A stretch of DNA of 64,000 nt from Modestobacter sp. VKM Ac-2977 (GCF_026968045.1 NZ_JAPVBQ010000002.1:670933-734932), one strand, 5' to 3'; counted from the stretch's first letter, positions 7,817 through 19,416 are shown. Program-made: numbers and translations. The notes: generated by a model not told the origin, from the letters alone.

Positions 7817-8941
7817 TCAGTCGGTGCGCGACTCCGGCCGGCTCACCGGCACCTCGCGCGGGTCGGCCGGCGCGGCGGCGGTGTCCGCGCCCGGGTCGCC
7901 CGGCGCCCCGATGTGCCGCCCGGCGCTGTCGGCCCCCGGGTCACCGGCGCCGCGCTGCTCGCGCCGCTGGGCGTCCTTCTTGTTCTTCCGCAGGCTGGCC
8001 CAGGTGGTCACCAGCAGGGTCACCAGGATGACCAGCAGCGACAGCCAGGTCGGGATCTCCGGGACCAGGGTGACGTGCTCGCCGCCGTTGATGAACGGCA
8101 GCTCGTTCTCGTGCAGCGCGTGGATCACCAGCTTGATGCCGATGAAGCCCAGGATCACGGCCAGGCCGTAGGCCAGGTACACCAGCTTGTCGAGCAGCCC
8201 GTCGAGCAGGAAGAACAGCTGACGCAGGCCCAGCAGCGCGAAGGCGTTGGCGGTGAAGACCAGGTAGGTCTCCTGGGTGAGGCCGAAGATCGCCGGGATC
8301 GAGTCGACGGCGAAGAGGATGTCCGCGCTGCCGATGGCGATCAGCGCGATGGCCAGCGGGGTGATGTGCCGCTTGCCGTCCAGCTTCGTGGTGAGCCGGT
8401 CGGAGTGGTACTCCCCGGTCGTCGGGACCAGCTTGCGGGTGAGCCGCAGGACCGAGTTCTCCTTGAACTCCTCGTTCTCGTCGTGCCCGCCGCTCCTGGC
8501 CTGGGCCCAGGCGGTGTAGATCAGGAACCCGCCGAAGACGTAGAAGATCCAGCTGAAGTTCGCGATGAACGCCGCGCCGACGAAGATGAAGATCGTCCGC
8601 AGCACCAGGGCGAAGGCGATGCCGAAGAGCAGCACCTTCTGCTGCAGCTCCCGGGGCACCGCGAAGCTGGCCATGATCAGCACGAAGACGAACAGGTTGT
8701 CGACCGAGAGGCTCTTCTCGGTCACCCACCCGGCGAAGTACTCACCCGCGTAGGTACCGCCCCAGAACACCAGCACGATCAGGCCGAACAGCACGGCGAT
8801 GCCGACGTAGATCGCCGACCACTTGGCTGATTCCTTCAGGGTCGGCGCGTGCGGCGTGCGCACGTGGCCGTAGAAGTCGAAGACGAGCATCCCGATGATC
8901 GCGGCCACCGTGATGCCCCACACCCACAGGGGGACGTCCAT
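7817..8941 (-). CDS. TerC-family integral membrane protein (copy 2)
   Basis: A 374-residue paralogue of the following gene with the same topology and signatures: SVDNLFVFVLIMASFAVP, then SADILFAVDSIPAIFGLTQETYLVFTAN (core DILFAVDSIPAIF) and FALLGLRQLFFL. The C-terminal tail is hydrophilic and different from copy 1, which suggests an old duplication with diverged cytosolic tails. It is predicted to be an inner-membrane metal (Mn2+-like) exporter or redox-linked membrane protein. The start ATG has a strong GGAGGA Shine-Dalgarno, but that sequence is one arm of a perfect 8-bp inverted repeat in the leader, so translation may be switchable. The gene is downstream of uvrB on the same strand across a 257-nt gap. 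Confidence 0.9.
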   Translation of the reverse strand: MDVPLWVWGITVAAIIGMLVFDFYGHVRTPHAPTLKESAKWSAIYVGIAVLFGLIVLVFWGGTYAGEYFAGWVTEKSLSVDNLFVFVLIMASFAVPRELQQKVLLFGIAFALVLRTIFIFVGAAFIANFSWIFYVFGGFLIYTAWAQARSGGHDENEEFKENSVLRLTRKLVPTTGEYHSDRLTTKLDGKRHITPLAIALIAIGSADILFAVDSIPAIFGLTQETYLVFTANAFALLGLRQLFFLLDGLLDKLVYLAYGLAVILGFIGIKLVIHALHENELPFINGGEHVTLVPEIPTWLSLLVILVTLLVTTWASLRKNKKDAQRREQRGAGDPGADSAGRHIGAPGDPGADTAAAPADPREVPVSRPESRTD

Positions 8942-8947
8942 GCAGTT

Positions 8948-8981
8948 CCTCCGGTCGTCTGGCTCATGTCAGCACCGGAGG
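8948..8981 (-). promoter_or_regulatory. SD-sequestering hairpin in the terC2 leader
   Basis: On the minus strand CCTCCGGT (8981-8974) pairs perfectly with ACCGGAGG (8955-8948) across an 18-nt loop. The 3' arm contains the Shine-Dalgarno of terC2, 6 nt from the ATG at 8941. The 5' arm can instead pair upstream (GGAG-AGAC-CTCC, 8988-8977), so two exclusive folds are possible. TerC genes elsewhere are regulated by yybP-ykoY Mn2+ riboswitches. The conserved GGGGAGUAG core of that class is not present here. Confidence 0.5.
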
Positions 8982-9042
8982 TCTCTCCCACCGACCCGCC
9001 AGGCAGGTCGGCCGGCAGCGCCGGGGACCGTGGGATCCCGTG

Positions 9043-9070
9043 TTGACGACACTGCCGCGGGCGGGATACT
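9043..9070 (+). promoter_or_regulatory. Candidate plus-strand promoter opposing uvrB
   Basis: TTGACG (9043-9048), 16 nt, then GATACT (9065-9070). No plus-strand gene lies downstream; transcription would run antisense into the 3' end of uvrB. Supported by motif match only. Confidence 0.3.
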
Positions 9071-9198
9071 CCCCTCCACGTGAGGCCTGCCCGGTCCGGC
9101 GCGACAACGCACCGACCCCGGCGGTCCAGGTCCCAGGGTCCCCTACGAACGACCGCCCCGCAGAGTTCCCGTTGGACGGCGACGACGTGCGACCCGGT

Positions 9199-11331
<2,133 letters not shown>

Positions 11332-11912
11332 GCCGACGACGGTACGACGGGCCTGTGACAGAAGTGACCGGCGCGTCTCCCGGGCGGGCGACCCCGTCCC
11401 GGTGAGCCGCATGGGACGCGTGGGACGGCAGATCGGGCCACCGTCGCCGTGGGGCCTTGTCGACCCGCCGACGGACCCCTACCGTCAGCGCCCGCAGGAG
11501 CGAGCAGCACCGGTCGCCGCCAGTGCCACCCGGGTCACCGGGCGAGGTCGGCGGCGCCCGGGCTGCCGCTCCCGGCCCGGCCCGGCGCAGACACTGCCGC
11601 AGCCGGGCGCCGACGCCCTCCCCGGTCCGCCGCGGAGGGCGTCGCCGTCCCCGGACGCAGCCCGCGTCGTCGTCCCCCGACGGAGCCCCCTGGAGCCGGC
11701 GGGCCGGTACGGCGCGGGCGTGCGGATCGCGCTTGGCAGACTCCCTCCGAGGACCGCCCGCGCTCGTCCTCCGGACGTCGCCCGTGTCTCATCGCCACAG
11801 GTGTGCGGAGGCCGCTCAGCGGGCATCCGACGACGAACCCCTCGGTTCAGCCGTGACGACCCGCGCCCCTGCCCCGAGCCCAGGGGCGACCAGCTCAGGA
11901 GGACGACCTTTC
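11332..11912. other. 581-nt region between uvrB and glgX without a convincing gene
   Basis: Several open frames cross it, but none resembles a protein family and all continue as antisense or N-terminal extensions of the flanking genes. It holds a perfect 11-bp inverted repeat with a 12-nt loop at 11611-11644 (arms 11611-11621 and 11634-11644). A weak promoter-like pair TTGTCG-N17-TACCGT lies at 11457-11485, pointing to glgX. The strong glgX ribosome-binding site is at 11897-11903. Confidence 0.5.
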
Positions 11913-14021
11913 ATGACCACCCAGGTGTGGCCCGGTTCCGCATATCCCCTCGGGGCGACCTATGACGGCACCGGCACCAACTTCGCGATCTACAGCGAGG
12001 TGGCCGAGAAGATCGAGCTGTGCCTGTTCGACGAGGCGGGCAACGAGGAGCGCATCCGCCTCCCCGAGATGGACGCCTACGTCTGGCACGCCTTCCTCCC
12101 GGGCATCCAGGCCGGACAGCGGTACGGCTACCGCGTCTACGGCCCGCACGACCCCGCCCAGGGGCACCGCTGCAACCCCCACAAGCTGCTGCTCGACCCC
12201 TACGCCAAGGCGATCGACGGCCAGGTCGACTGGGACGAGTCGGTGTTCGGCTACCACTTCGCCACCGGCACGAAGAACGACGACGACTCGGCGGCGCACA
12301 TGCCCAAGTCCGTCGTGGTGAGCCCGTTCTTCGACTGGGGCATGGACCGCCCGCCGCGGACCCCCTACAACAAGACGGTCATCTACGAGGCGCACGTCAA
12401 GGGCCTGACGATGACCCACCCGCGCATCCCCGAGGACCTGCGCGGCACCTACGCCGGCGTCGCCCACCCGGCGATCATCGAGCACCTGCTGGAGCTCGGG
12501 ATCACCGCGATCGAACTGATGCCGGTGCACCAGTTCGTGCAGGACGACACGTTGCAGCAGAAGGGCCTGCGCAACTACTGGGGCTACAACACGATCGGCT
12601 TCTTCGCCCCGCACAACGAGTACGCCCAGTACACCGACGGCCAGCAGGTGCAGGAGTTCAAGGGCATGGTCCGGGCCATGCACGAGGCGGGCATCGAGGT
12701 CATCCTCGACGTCGTCTACAACCACACCGCCGAGGGCAACCACATGGGTCCGACGCTGTCGTTCAAGGGCATCGACAACTCGGCGTACTACCGCCTGGTC
12801 GAGGACGACAAGCAGTACTACATGGACACCACGGGCACCGGGAACTCGCTCAACGTCCGCACCCCGCAGTCGCTCCAGCTCATCATGGACTCGCTGCGGT
12901 ACTGGGTGACCGAGATGCACGTCGACGGCTTCCGCTTCGACCTGGCCTCCACCCTGGCCCGCCAGTTCCACGAGGTCGACCGGCTGTCGGCCTTCTTCGA
13001 CCTGGTCCACCAGGACCCGATCGTCAGCCAGGTGAAGCTGATCGCCGAGCCCTGGGACATCGGCGACGGCGGTTACCAGGTCGGCAACTTCCCGGCGCTG
13101 TGGACGGAGTGGAACGGCAAGTACCGCGACACCGTCCGCGACTTCTGGCGGGGCGAGAACGCCACGATCGGCGAGTTCGCCAGCCGGATCACCGGCTCGG
13201 CCGACCTCTACCAGCACTCCGGCCGGCGTCCGGTGGCCAGCATCAACTTCGTCACCGCGCACGACGGTTTCACGATCAACGACCTGGTCTCGTACAACGA
13301 GAAGCACAACGAGGCCAACGGCGAGGACAACAACGACGGCGAGAGCCACAACCGCAGCTGGAACTTCGGCGTCGAGGGCGAGACCGACGACCCCGAGATC
13401 CTGGCGTTGCGGGCCCAGCAGCGGCGCAACTTCATCACCACGCTGATGCTCTCCCAGGGCGTCCCCATGCTGCTGCACGGCGACGAGCTCGGCCGAACCC
13501 AGGGCGGCAACAACAACGGCTACTGCCAGGACTCCCCGATCACCTGGATCGACTGGGAGAACGTCGACGAGGGCCTGCTCGAGTTCACCAAGCTGGTCAC
13601 CAAGCTGCGCACCGACCACCCGACGTTCCGCCGCCGGCGGTTCTTCCACGGCCGCCCGGTGCGCCGCGCGGAGGGCGACCCGGTCCAGGACGTCGCCTGG
13701 TTCACCCACGCCGGTGAGCTGATGAGCGAAGAGGACTGGGACGCCCACTACGCCAAGTCGATCGGCGTCTACCTGAACGGCCACGGGATCCGCTCCACGG
13801 ACGAGCGGGGTGAGCCGGTCGTCGACGACTGCTTCTACCTGGTGTTCAACGCCTGGCACGAGGACATCGAGTTCACCCTGCCCAGCAGCGAGTACGCGGA
13901 GGGCTGGACCGTCGTGGTGGACACCGCGGAGATGAGCGAGGTCGAACCGGTCGTGGTCAAGGCCGGGGACACGTTGACCGTCGCCGCCCGCGCCACCGTC
14001 GTCCTGCAGTCCGCCTCGTGA
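11913..14021 (+). CDS. glgX: Glycogen debranching enzyme GlgX (TreX)
   Basis: A 702-residue GH13 (subfamily 11) enzyme that hydrolyses alpha-1,6 branches of glycogen and so supplies linear maltodextrins. An N-terminal CBM48-like domain (residues about 10-150) precedes the (beta/alpha)8 domain. The catalytic residues lie in DGFRFDLAS (nucleophile Asp about 343), IAEPWDIG (acid/base Glu about 379) and TAHDGFTIND (Asp about 451). The ATG at 11913 is fixed by AGGAGGA at 11897-11903; the open frame extends to 11457 but that part is not GlgX-like. Its stop overlaps the GTG start of treY (GTGA), the usual treX-treY coupling. Confidence 0.95.
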   Translation: MTTQVWPGSAYPLGATYDGTGTNFAIYSEVAEKIELCLFDEAGNEERIRLPEMDAYVWHAFLPGIQAGQRYGYRVYGPHDPAQGHRCNPHKLLLDPYAKAIDGQVDWDESVFGYHFATGTKNDDDSAAHMPKSVVVSPFFDWGMDRPPRTPYNKTVIYEAHVKGLTMTHPRIPEDLRGTYAGVAHPAIIEHLLELGITAIELMPVHQFVQDDTLQQKGLRNYWGYNTIGFFAPHNEYAQYTDGQQVQEFKGMVRAMHEAGIEVILDVVYNHTAEGNHMGPTLSFKGIDNSAYYRLVEDDKQYYMDTTGTGNSLNVRTPQSLQLIMDSLRYWVTEMHVDGFRFDLASTLARQFHEVDRLSAFFDLVHQDPIVSQVKLIAEPWDIGDGGYQVGNFPALWTEWNGKYRDTVRDFWRGENATIGEFASRITGSADLYQHSGRRPVASINFVTAHDGFTINDLVSYNEKHNEANGEDNNDGESHNRSWNFGVEGETDDPEILALRAQQRRNFITTLMLSQGVPMLLHGDELGRTQGGNNNGYCQDSPITWIDWENVDEGLLEFTKLVTKLRTDHPTFRRRRFFHGRPVRRAEGDPVQDVAWFTHAGELMSEEDWDAHYAKSIGVYLNGHGIRSTDERGEPVVDDCFYLVFNAWHEDIEFTLPSSEYAEGWTVVVDTAEMSEVEPVVVKAGDTLTVAARATVVLQSAS

Positions 14022-16366
14022 GCCAGCCGGCCGGGGGCCAGCCGGACGAGAGCCGCCGCCGGGAGGTGCCCGCGGGCACCTACCGGCTGCAGGTGACCGC
14101 CGACTTCACCCTCGACGACGCCGCGTCGGTGGCCGGCTACCTGGCCGACCTCGGCGTGACCCACGCGTACTCCTCCCCGCTGCTGCGCTCGGCGGCCGGG
14201 AGCACGCACGGGTACGACACCGTCGACCACGCGCACATCGACGAGGCGCGCGGCGGCCGGGCCGGGCTGCAGCGCCTCGTCGACGCACTCCACGAGCAGG
14301 GGCTCGGACTGGTGCTGGACCTGGTGCCCAACCACATGGGCGTCAGCGACCCGGCCGAGTCCGTCTGGTGGTGGGACCTGCTGCAGCACGGGCGGGAGTC
14401 CGACCACGCCGACGCCTTCGACGTCGACTGGGAGTTCGGCGGCGGACGGATCCGCATCCCCGTGCTGGGCAGCGCGGACGACGCCTCCCAGCTGGAGGTG
14501 GTGGAGACCGACGACGGCCCCGAGCTGCGCTACTACGACAACCGCTTCCCGATCGCCCCGGGCACCGAGGCGGGCACGCCGCAGGAGGTGCACGACCGGC
14601 AGCACTACGAGCTGGTCGACTGGCGGCGCGCGGACGACCAGCTGAACTACCGGCGGTTCTTCGCGATCAACACCCTCGCCGGACTGCGGGTCGAGGACCG
14701 GGACGTCTTCCGGGCCACGCACGCGCTCGTCGTCCAGCTGGTGGAGAACGGCTCGGTCGACGCGCTCCGGATCGACCACCCCGACGGGCTCGCCGACCCG
14801 AAGGGCTACCTGGACCTGCTCGCCGAGGCGACCGGTGACCGGTGGACCGTGGTGGAGAAGATCCTCGAGCCCGGCGAGGAGCTCCCCGAGAACTGGAAGA
14901 CGGCCGGGACGACGGGGTACGACGCGCTCGCCGAGGTCGACGACGTGCTGATCGACCCGGCCGGCGAGGCGGCGATCACCGCGCTGGACACCGAGCTGGC
15001 CGGCGGCCCGGTCGACTACGCCCAGCTCGTGCACGACTGCAAGCGCGAGGTCACCGACGGCATGCTCGGGTCGGAGGTGGCGCGCCTGCACCGGATCGTC
15101 GGCGAGCTGCCCGGTGTGCCCCCCGAGCAGGTGACCGAGGGGCTGGCCGAGCTGCTGGCCGGCTTCCCGGTCTACCGCAGCTACCTGCCCGACGGCCGCG
15201 AGCACCTGGACGCGACGGTGGCCGCCGTGAAGCTCCGCCGTCCCGACCTCACCGCCGCCGTCGACGCACTGCACCCGCTGCTGGGGTCGGCCGGCACCGA
15301 GCTGGCCACCCGGTTCGAGCAGACCTCGGGTCCGGTGATGGCCAAGGGCGTGGAGGACAGCGCCTACTACCGGTGGTCGCGCTTCGTCGCACTCAACGAG
15401 GTGGGCGGCGACCCGGCCCGGTTCGGGACGACGGTCGAGCAGTTCCACGCGGCGCAGCAGCACCGTCAGGAGGTCAAGCCGGCCTCGATGACGACGCTGT
15501 CCACGCACGACACCAAGCGCAGCGAGGACGTCCGGGCCCGGCTGGCCGTGCTGGCCGAGGTCCCGTCCGAGTGGGCCGGCCTGGTCCGCGGCTGGCTGGA
15601 CCGGCACCCGCTGGCCGACCGCCCGCTGGCCCACCTGGTGTGGCAGAACCTCGTCGGCGCGTGGCCGCTGTCCCGGGAGCGGGCGCACGCCTACGTGGAG
15701 AAGGCGGCCCGCGAGGCGGGCACCTCGACCACCTGGACCAACCCGGTGCAGGAGTTCGAGGACCAGTTGCACGCCCTGGTGGACGCAGCGTTCGACGACG
15801 CCACCACGCACGCGGAGATCGAGCGGTTCGTGCAGCGGATCGCGCCCTTCGGCTGGTCGAACTCGCTGTCGCAGAAGCTGCTGCAGCTGACTGTCCCCGG
15901 TGTCCCGGACGTGTACCAGGGCACCGAGCTGTGGGACTTCTCGCTGGTCGACCCGGACAACCGGCGTCCGGTCGACTACGGGGTGCGGCAGGAGCTGCTG
16001 GCCCGCCTCGACGAGGGCTGGGTGCCACCGGTCGACGAGACCGGTGCGGCCAAGCTGCTGGTGGTCTCCCGCACGCTGCGGCACCGACGTGACGCCCCGG
16101 AGGCGTGGTCGGGGTACACCCCGGTGCCGGCCCGCGGTCCGGCGGCCGACTCCGTCGTCGCGTTCGACCGCGGCGGCGTCGTCACCGTGGCGACCCGGCG
16201 GCCGGTCCACCGGGCCGAGACCGGGTGGGGCGACACCGCGGTCGGCTCGCGGACCGGGGCGTGGCGGGACCTGCTCACCGGCCGGCGGCTGGTCTCCGAC
16301 TCCGGCGGCATCCGGTTGAGCGACCTGTGCGCGCAGCTGCCGGTCGCCCTGCTCGTCCGCGACTGA
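14018..16366 (+). CDS. treY: Maltooligosyltrehalose synthase TreY
   Basis: A 782-residue GH13 (subfamily 26) intramolecular transglucosylase. It turns the reducing-end alpha-1,4 linkage of maltodextrins into an alpha,alpha-1,1 trehalose unit. It begins with the typical VPAGTYRLQVTADFTLDDAA and continues with YSSPLL and LVLDLVPNHMG. Catalytic residues sit in DALRIDHPDGL (Asp about 253), VEKILEPGE (Glu about 280) and STHDTKRSED. It starts at a GTG overlapping the glgX stop by 4 nt, so it is translationally coupled. In most genomes treZ follows directly. Here treZ is 3.2 kb away behind an inverted efflux cassette. Confidence 0.95.
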   Translation: MSQPAGGQPDESRRREVPAGTYRLQVTADFTLDDAASVAGYLADLGVTHAYSSPLLRSAAGSTHGYDTVDHAHIDEARGGRAGLQRLVDALHEQGLGLVLDLVPNHMGVSDPAESVWWWDLLQHGRESDHADAFDVDWEFGGGRIRIPVLGSADDASQLEVVETDDGPELRYYDNRFPIAPGTEAGTPQEVHDRQHYELVDWRRADDQLNYRRFFAINTLAGLRVEDRDVFRATHALVVQLVENGSVDALRIDHPDGLADPKGYLDLLAEATGDRWTVVEKILEPGEELPENWKTAGTTGYDALAEVDDVLIDPAGEAAITALDTELAGGPVDYAQLVHDCKREVTDGMLGSEVARLHRIVGELPGVPPEQVTEGLAELLAGFPVYRSYLPDGREHLDATVAAVKLRRPDLTAAVDALHPLLGSAGTELATRFEQTSGPVMAKGVEDSAYYRWSRFVALNEVGGDPARFGTTVEQFHAAQQHRQEVKPASMTTLSTHDTKRSEDVRARLAVLAEVPSEWAGLVRGWLDRHPLADRPLAHLVWQNLVGAWPLSRERAHAYVEKAAREAGTSTTWTNPVQEFEDQLHALVDAAFDDATTHAEIERFVQRIAPFGWSNSLSQKLLQLTVPGVPDVYQGTELWDFSLVDPDNRRPVDYGVRQELLARLDEGWVPPVDETGAAKLLVVSRTLRHRRDAPEAWSGYTPVPARGPAADSVVAFDRGGVVTVATRRPVHRAETGWGDTAVGSRTGAWRDLLTGRRLVSDSGGIRLSDLCAQLPVALLVRD

Positions 16367-16373
16367 ACCCGGT

Positions 16374-16408
16374 CGGTCCCCGCCACCAGGATCTGGTGGC
16401 GGGGACCG
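16374..16408. terminator. Terminator between treY and the efflux permease gene
   Basis: A perfect 16-bp inverted repeat (arms 16374-16389 and 16393-16408) with a 3-nt loop lies at a convergent junction. It should act bidirectionally. Confidence 0.75.
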
Positions 16409-16413
16409 GACCG

Positions 16414-17625
16414 TCAGAACCGGATCGCGTCGATCACCTTCACCCGGACCGCGATCAGCGCGGGCACCAGACCGGCCAGCGCGCCGACCGCCGTCGCCGC
16501 GACCAGCCCCTCGACCGCCGCGGAGACGGGGAACCCGGGAGCGTCGACCAGTGGGACGCCGCCGGCCAGCCACCGCTCCAGCGGCAGGTTCCGGACGATC
16601 GCCACCGACAGGGCCACGGCGGCCAGCCCCGCCAGCGCGGTGGCCACGACGCTCTCCAGCACGACCGCTGCGAAGACCCGGGCCGAGGTCGCCCCGAAGC
16701 TCCGCCGGACGCCGATCTCACGGATCCGCTGGCGCACGGTGACCAGTCCGATGTTCAGCACGCCGAGCCCACCGAGGGCCAGCACCACCAGCCCGGCGGC
16801 GCGCACCGCGAGCCGGAGCTTGGCGATGGTGTCCTCCAGGTTCTCCGGGTCTTGCCGGTAGGCCTGCACTTCCGCCCCGGGCAGCAGCCGCGCCAGGTCG
16901 GTCTGCACCGCCGCCACCACCGCGTCCGCCTGGTCGGAGGGCACCCAGAGCTCCAACGTGGGCGACGCCCCGAACCCCGGGCCCCCAGCTGCGGTCGCGG
17001 CGTCGCCGGCCGAGGAGTCGATCCGGTAGGCGCTCGGCCAGCCCTCGTTCCAGGCGAGCACCCCGACGATCGTGGCCAGCACCGGCTGGGAGCCGCCGAT
17101 CACCACGGTCGGGCGGGTGCTGAGGTCGGTCACGCCGAGCAGCGTCAGGAAGTCCCGGTTGACGACCAGCGCGGGCGACATGCTCTGCCGGTCACCGGCG
17201 CGGAACCAGCGGCCCTCGACCGGCTGGATGCGGTGCAGCGGCCCGTAGGACGGCGAGACGCGCCGGGTCTCGACGGACTGGGTGCCCCCGGGGAACCGGT
17301 ACAGCGCGTTCTCCTGGGCGAGGGTGGCGACCGCCTGCTCTGGGAGGCCGTACCGGGCGACCAGCGCCTCGACCCCGGCGTCCCACTCCTGCCGGGGCAC
17401 GTTCCCGGTCATCGGGTCGTACGCCGAGACCCCGATGGTCGCCGTCCGGCCGCCGCTGGCCTCGGCCTGCTCCTGCTGCACCTGGGCGGCGATCTGGCCC
17501 AGCGCGGTCACCGTGGTCATCGCCAGCACGGCCAGGAAGACCCCGACCAGGGACAGCAGGACCCGCGCCTTGTGCACCCGGACCTCTCCCCACGCCTCGC
17601 TGAGGGTGCCCAGCAGCCCGGTCAT
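16414..17625 (-). CDS. MacB/FtsX-type ABC transporter permease
   Basis: A 403-residue membrane protein with one N-terminal helix (about residues 20-45, LLSLVGVFLAVLAMTTVTAL), a large extracellular MacB-PCD-like domain of roughly 220 residues, and three C-terminal helices. The LRLAVRAAGLVVLALGGLGVLNIGLVTVRQRIREIGVRRSFGA segment (core RIREIGVRR) is the FtsX-domain signature. It is the mechanotransmission permease of a type VII (MacAB-like) ABC system. The ATG overlaps the stop of the ATPase gene (ATGA at 17622-17625). Lacking TolC, actinobacterial versions probably move substrates across, or extract them from, the single membrane. The substrate is unknown. Confidence 0.85.
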   Translation of the reverse strand: MTGLLGTLSEAWGEVRVHKARVLLSLVGVFLAVLAMTTVTALGQIAAQVQQEQAEASGGRTATIGVSAYDPMTGNVPRQEWDAGVEALVARYGLPEQAVATLAQENALYRFPGGTQSVETRRVSPSYGPLHRIQPVEGRWFRAGDRQSMSPALVVNRDFLTLLGVTDLSTRPTVVIGGSQPVLATIVGVLAWNEGWPSAYRIDSSAGDAATAAGGPGFGASPTLELWVPSDQADAVVAAVQTDLARLLPGAEVQAYRQDPENLEDTIAKLRLAVRAAGLVVLALGGLGVLNIGLVTVRQRIREIGVRRSFGATSARVFAAVVLESVVATALAGLAAVALSVAIVRNLPLERWLAGGVPLVDAPGFPVSAAVEGLVAATAVGALAGLVPALIAVRVKVIDAIRF

Positions 17626-18350
17626 GCGTCGGTCCGGTCGCTGGTCGCCGCGGCGAGGGCGTCCCCCGTCGCCACCGGGGTGAGCCGGCCGGCGTCCAGC
17701 CGGAATCGGCGCCCGGCCAGCGCGGCCACCGAGAGGTCGTGGGTGATCGTCACCAGGGCGGCGCCGTTCTCGGCGGTCACCTCGGCCAGCAGCGCCATCA
17801 CGGCGGCACCGGTCTCGACGTCCAGCGCGCCGGTCGGCTCGTCGGCGAGCACCACCCGCGGCCCACGGACCAGTGCCCGGGCGATCGCCACCCGCTGCTG
17901 CTCACCGCCGGAGAGCTTCTCCGGCACCGAGAGCGCGCGGGCGCTCAGCCCCACCCGGTCGAGCATGGCCCGGGCCGCGCGGTTGCGGGTGAGGAAGTCC
18001 CGGCCGCGGGCGTAGAGCAGCGGGGCGGCGACGTTCTCCTCCGCGGTGCGCCGCGGCAGCAGGTTGAACTGCTGGAAGACGAAGCCGAAGGTCTCCCCCC
18101 GCAGCCGGGACCGCCGCCGTCCGCCGAGGGAGTCGGTCGGCTGCCCGTCGAGCAGGTAGCTGCCTGCGGTCGGGCTGTCCAGCAGCCCCAGCACGTTGAG
18201 CAGGGTGGACTTCCCCGATCCGGACCGGCCCACGATCGACACGTGCTCGCCGGCCGCGACGCTCAGGTCGACGCCGGCCAGCACCGGCAGCAGGCTCCCG
18301 TCGGGGAGCCGCACGTCCCGGCCGATCCCGGAGAGCTCCAGCAGTCTCAC
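17622..18350 (-). CDS. ABC transporter ATP-binding protein (MacB/LolD type)
   Basis: A 242-residue ATPase subunit partnering the downstream permease. It has Walker A GRSGSGKST (residues about 38-46), a Q-loop in FVFQQFNLLPRRTAEENV, signature LSGGEQQRVAIARAL, Walker B VVLADEPTGALD and the H-loop in ITHD. The EPTGALD form is typical of lipoprotein-release and MacB-type ATPases. It begins at a GTG at 18350 overlapping the adaptor stop by GTGA and ends overlapping the permease start by ATGA, so all three genes are tightly coupled. The open frame reaches 18524, but nothing upstream of VRLLELSG is family-like. Confidence 0.9.
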   Translation of the reverse strand: MRLLELSGIGRDVRLPDGSLLPVLAGVDLSVAAGEHVSIVGRSGSGKSTLLNVLGLLDSPTAGSYLLDGQPTDSLGGRRRSRLRGETFGFVFQQFNLLPRRTAEENVAAPLLYARGRDFLTRNRAARAMLDRVGLSARALSVPEKLSGGEQQRVAIARALVRGPRVVLADEPTGALDVETGAAVMALLAEVTAENGAALVTITHDLSVAALAGRRFRLDAGRLTPVATGDALAAATSDRTDA

Positions 18351-19372
18351 CCGTACGGCCCGCCCATGCCGTGGGGGTCGGCGGCCGCGTCGTCGGGCAC
18401 CGGCACGAACTCCAGCACCGACTCGCCCTCGGTCAGGCCGCCGGTGATCTCCACCTGCTGACCGTCGGTGAGCCCCAGGGTGACCGGCCGCTCCTCGGGG
18501 GCGCCGTCGGCACCGGGCACCCACACCATGCCGTTCTGCACCGAGCCCTGCACCGCGGTCACCGGCAGCACCAGCGCGTCGGCGACCTCACCGGCCTGGA
18601 TGGCGACGGTCGCCGCCATCCCGGCGAAGACGGTCACCCCGGCCGGGACGGCGCACCGGGCGGTCGTGGTCGCGGCGATCGGCATGCCGGTCATCGGGTC
18701 GACGCCGGCGTCGGCCTGGTCGCCCTCGCCCGGCGGGGCGCCGAGGGTGAGCCCGGTGCAGGTGAACGGCGCCGGACCGCCGGTGACGGTGACCTCGGCC
18801 GTGCTCGGCGGGCTCAGCAGGCGGAACTGGTCGGCCTGCGACAGCGACGCGGTCACCGAGAGGGTGCCCGGGGAGATGGTGCCGACCGCGTCCCCGACGG
18901 CGACGACCTGGTCCTTGAGGACGTCGAGGGTGGCCAGCCGGCCGGCCGCCGGGGCGGTGACGGTCACCACCTTGACCAGCGGGTCGCGCGGCGTCGAGGT
19001 CGGGTTGCCCTCGGCGTCCGTCCCGACGACCGGGTCGCGCTCCTCCTCGTACCGGACGTCGAGCAGCTTGTCGCCGGCCGCCACCGGCGCCCCGGCGCCG
19101 ACGTGCAGCCGGCTCACCGTCCCGGCGGCGGTGGCCTTGACCGGCACCGCAGGGTCGGCGGCGATGGCGCCCTGCACGGAGACGGTGTTGGTCACGGTGC
19201 CGCGGGCGACGGGGATCGAGGGTGACCCCAGGTCCACGCCGGGGGCACTGGTGGCGCCGGCCGGCCCGGTGTCGCCGCTGCCGCGGAAGGCGAGGACGAC
19301 CAGGGCCACCGCGATCACCGCCCAGATCATGATCCTGAGCACGGGCAGGACCCAGGTCCGGACCACCGTCAT
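18347..19372 (-). CDS. MacA-like efflux adaptor (HlyD/RND periplasmic-adaptor family)
   Basis: A 341-residue membrane-anchored adaptor. One N-terminal helix ([22 protein letters not shown], residues about 9-30) is followed by a biotinyl-lipoyl-like beta domain containing [27 protein letters not shown] second half-motif, [27 protein letters not shown], and C-terminal beta-barrel and membrane-proximal segments follow. The hairpin coiled coil is short, as in Gram-positive adaptors. It is first in the adaptor-ATPase-permease operon and ends overlapping the ATPase GTG. A -10-like TAGGTT on the minus strand at 19411-19416 would give a leader of about 32 nt. It is divergent from treZ. Confidence 0.82.
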   Translation of the reverse strand: MTVVRTWVLPVLRIMIWAVIAVALVVLAFRGSGDTGPAGATSAPGVDLGSPSIPVARGTVTNTVSVQGAIAADPAVPVKATAAGTVSRLHVGAGAPVAAGDKLLDVRYEEERDPVVGTDAEGNPTSTPRDPLVKVVTVTAPAAGRLATLDVLKDQVVAVGDAVGTISPGTLSVTASLSQADQFRLLSPPSTAEVTVTGGPAPFTCTGLTLGAPPGEGDQADAGVDPMTGMPIAATTTARCAVPAGVTVFAGMAATVAIQAGEVADALVLPVTAVQGSVQNGMVWVPGADGAPEERPVTLGLTDGQQVEITGGLTEGESVLEFVPVPDDAAADPHGMGGPYG

Positions 19373-19410
19373 GTCGGCTCTCTTCGTCTCTCGGAACGGG
19401 ATCGCCGCAG

Positions 19411-19416
19411 AACCTA
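19411..19416 (-). promoter_or_regulatory. -10 box (TAGGTT) of the MacAB-like operon
   Basis: TAGGTT on the minus strand lies 38 nt before the adaptor ATG at 19372, giving a short leader with a GAAGAGAG ribosome-binding stretch. No clear -35 was seen. Confidence 0.35.

Noticed and set aside
8948-9010. Glycine or yybP-ykoY riboswitch upstream of terC2
   Set aside because: GGGAGAGACC superficially resembles a glycine aptamer start, and TerC genes often have yybP-ykoY. The conserved cores of both classes are absent; I kept only the SD-sequestering hairpin.
11895-13859. 654-codon minus-strand open frame opposite glgX
   Set aside because: Shadow frame of a catalytically complete GlgX, with no domain signature of its own.
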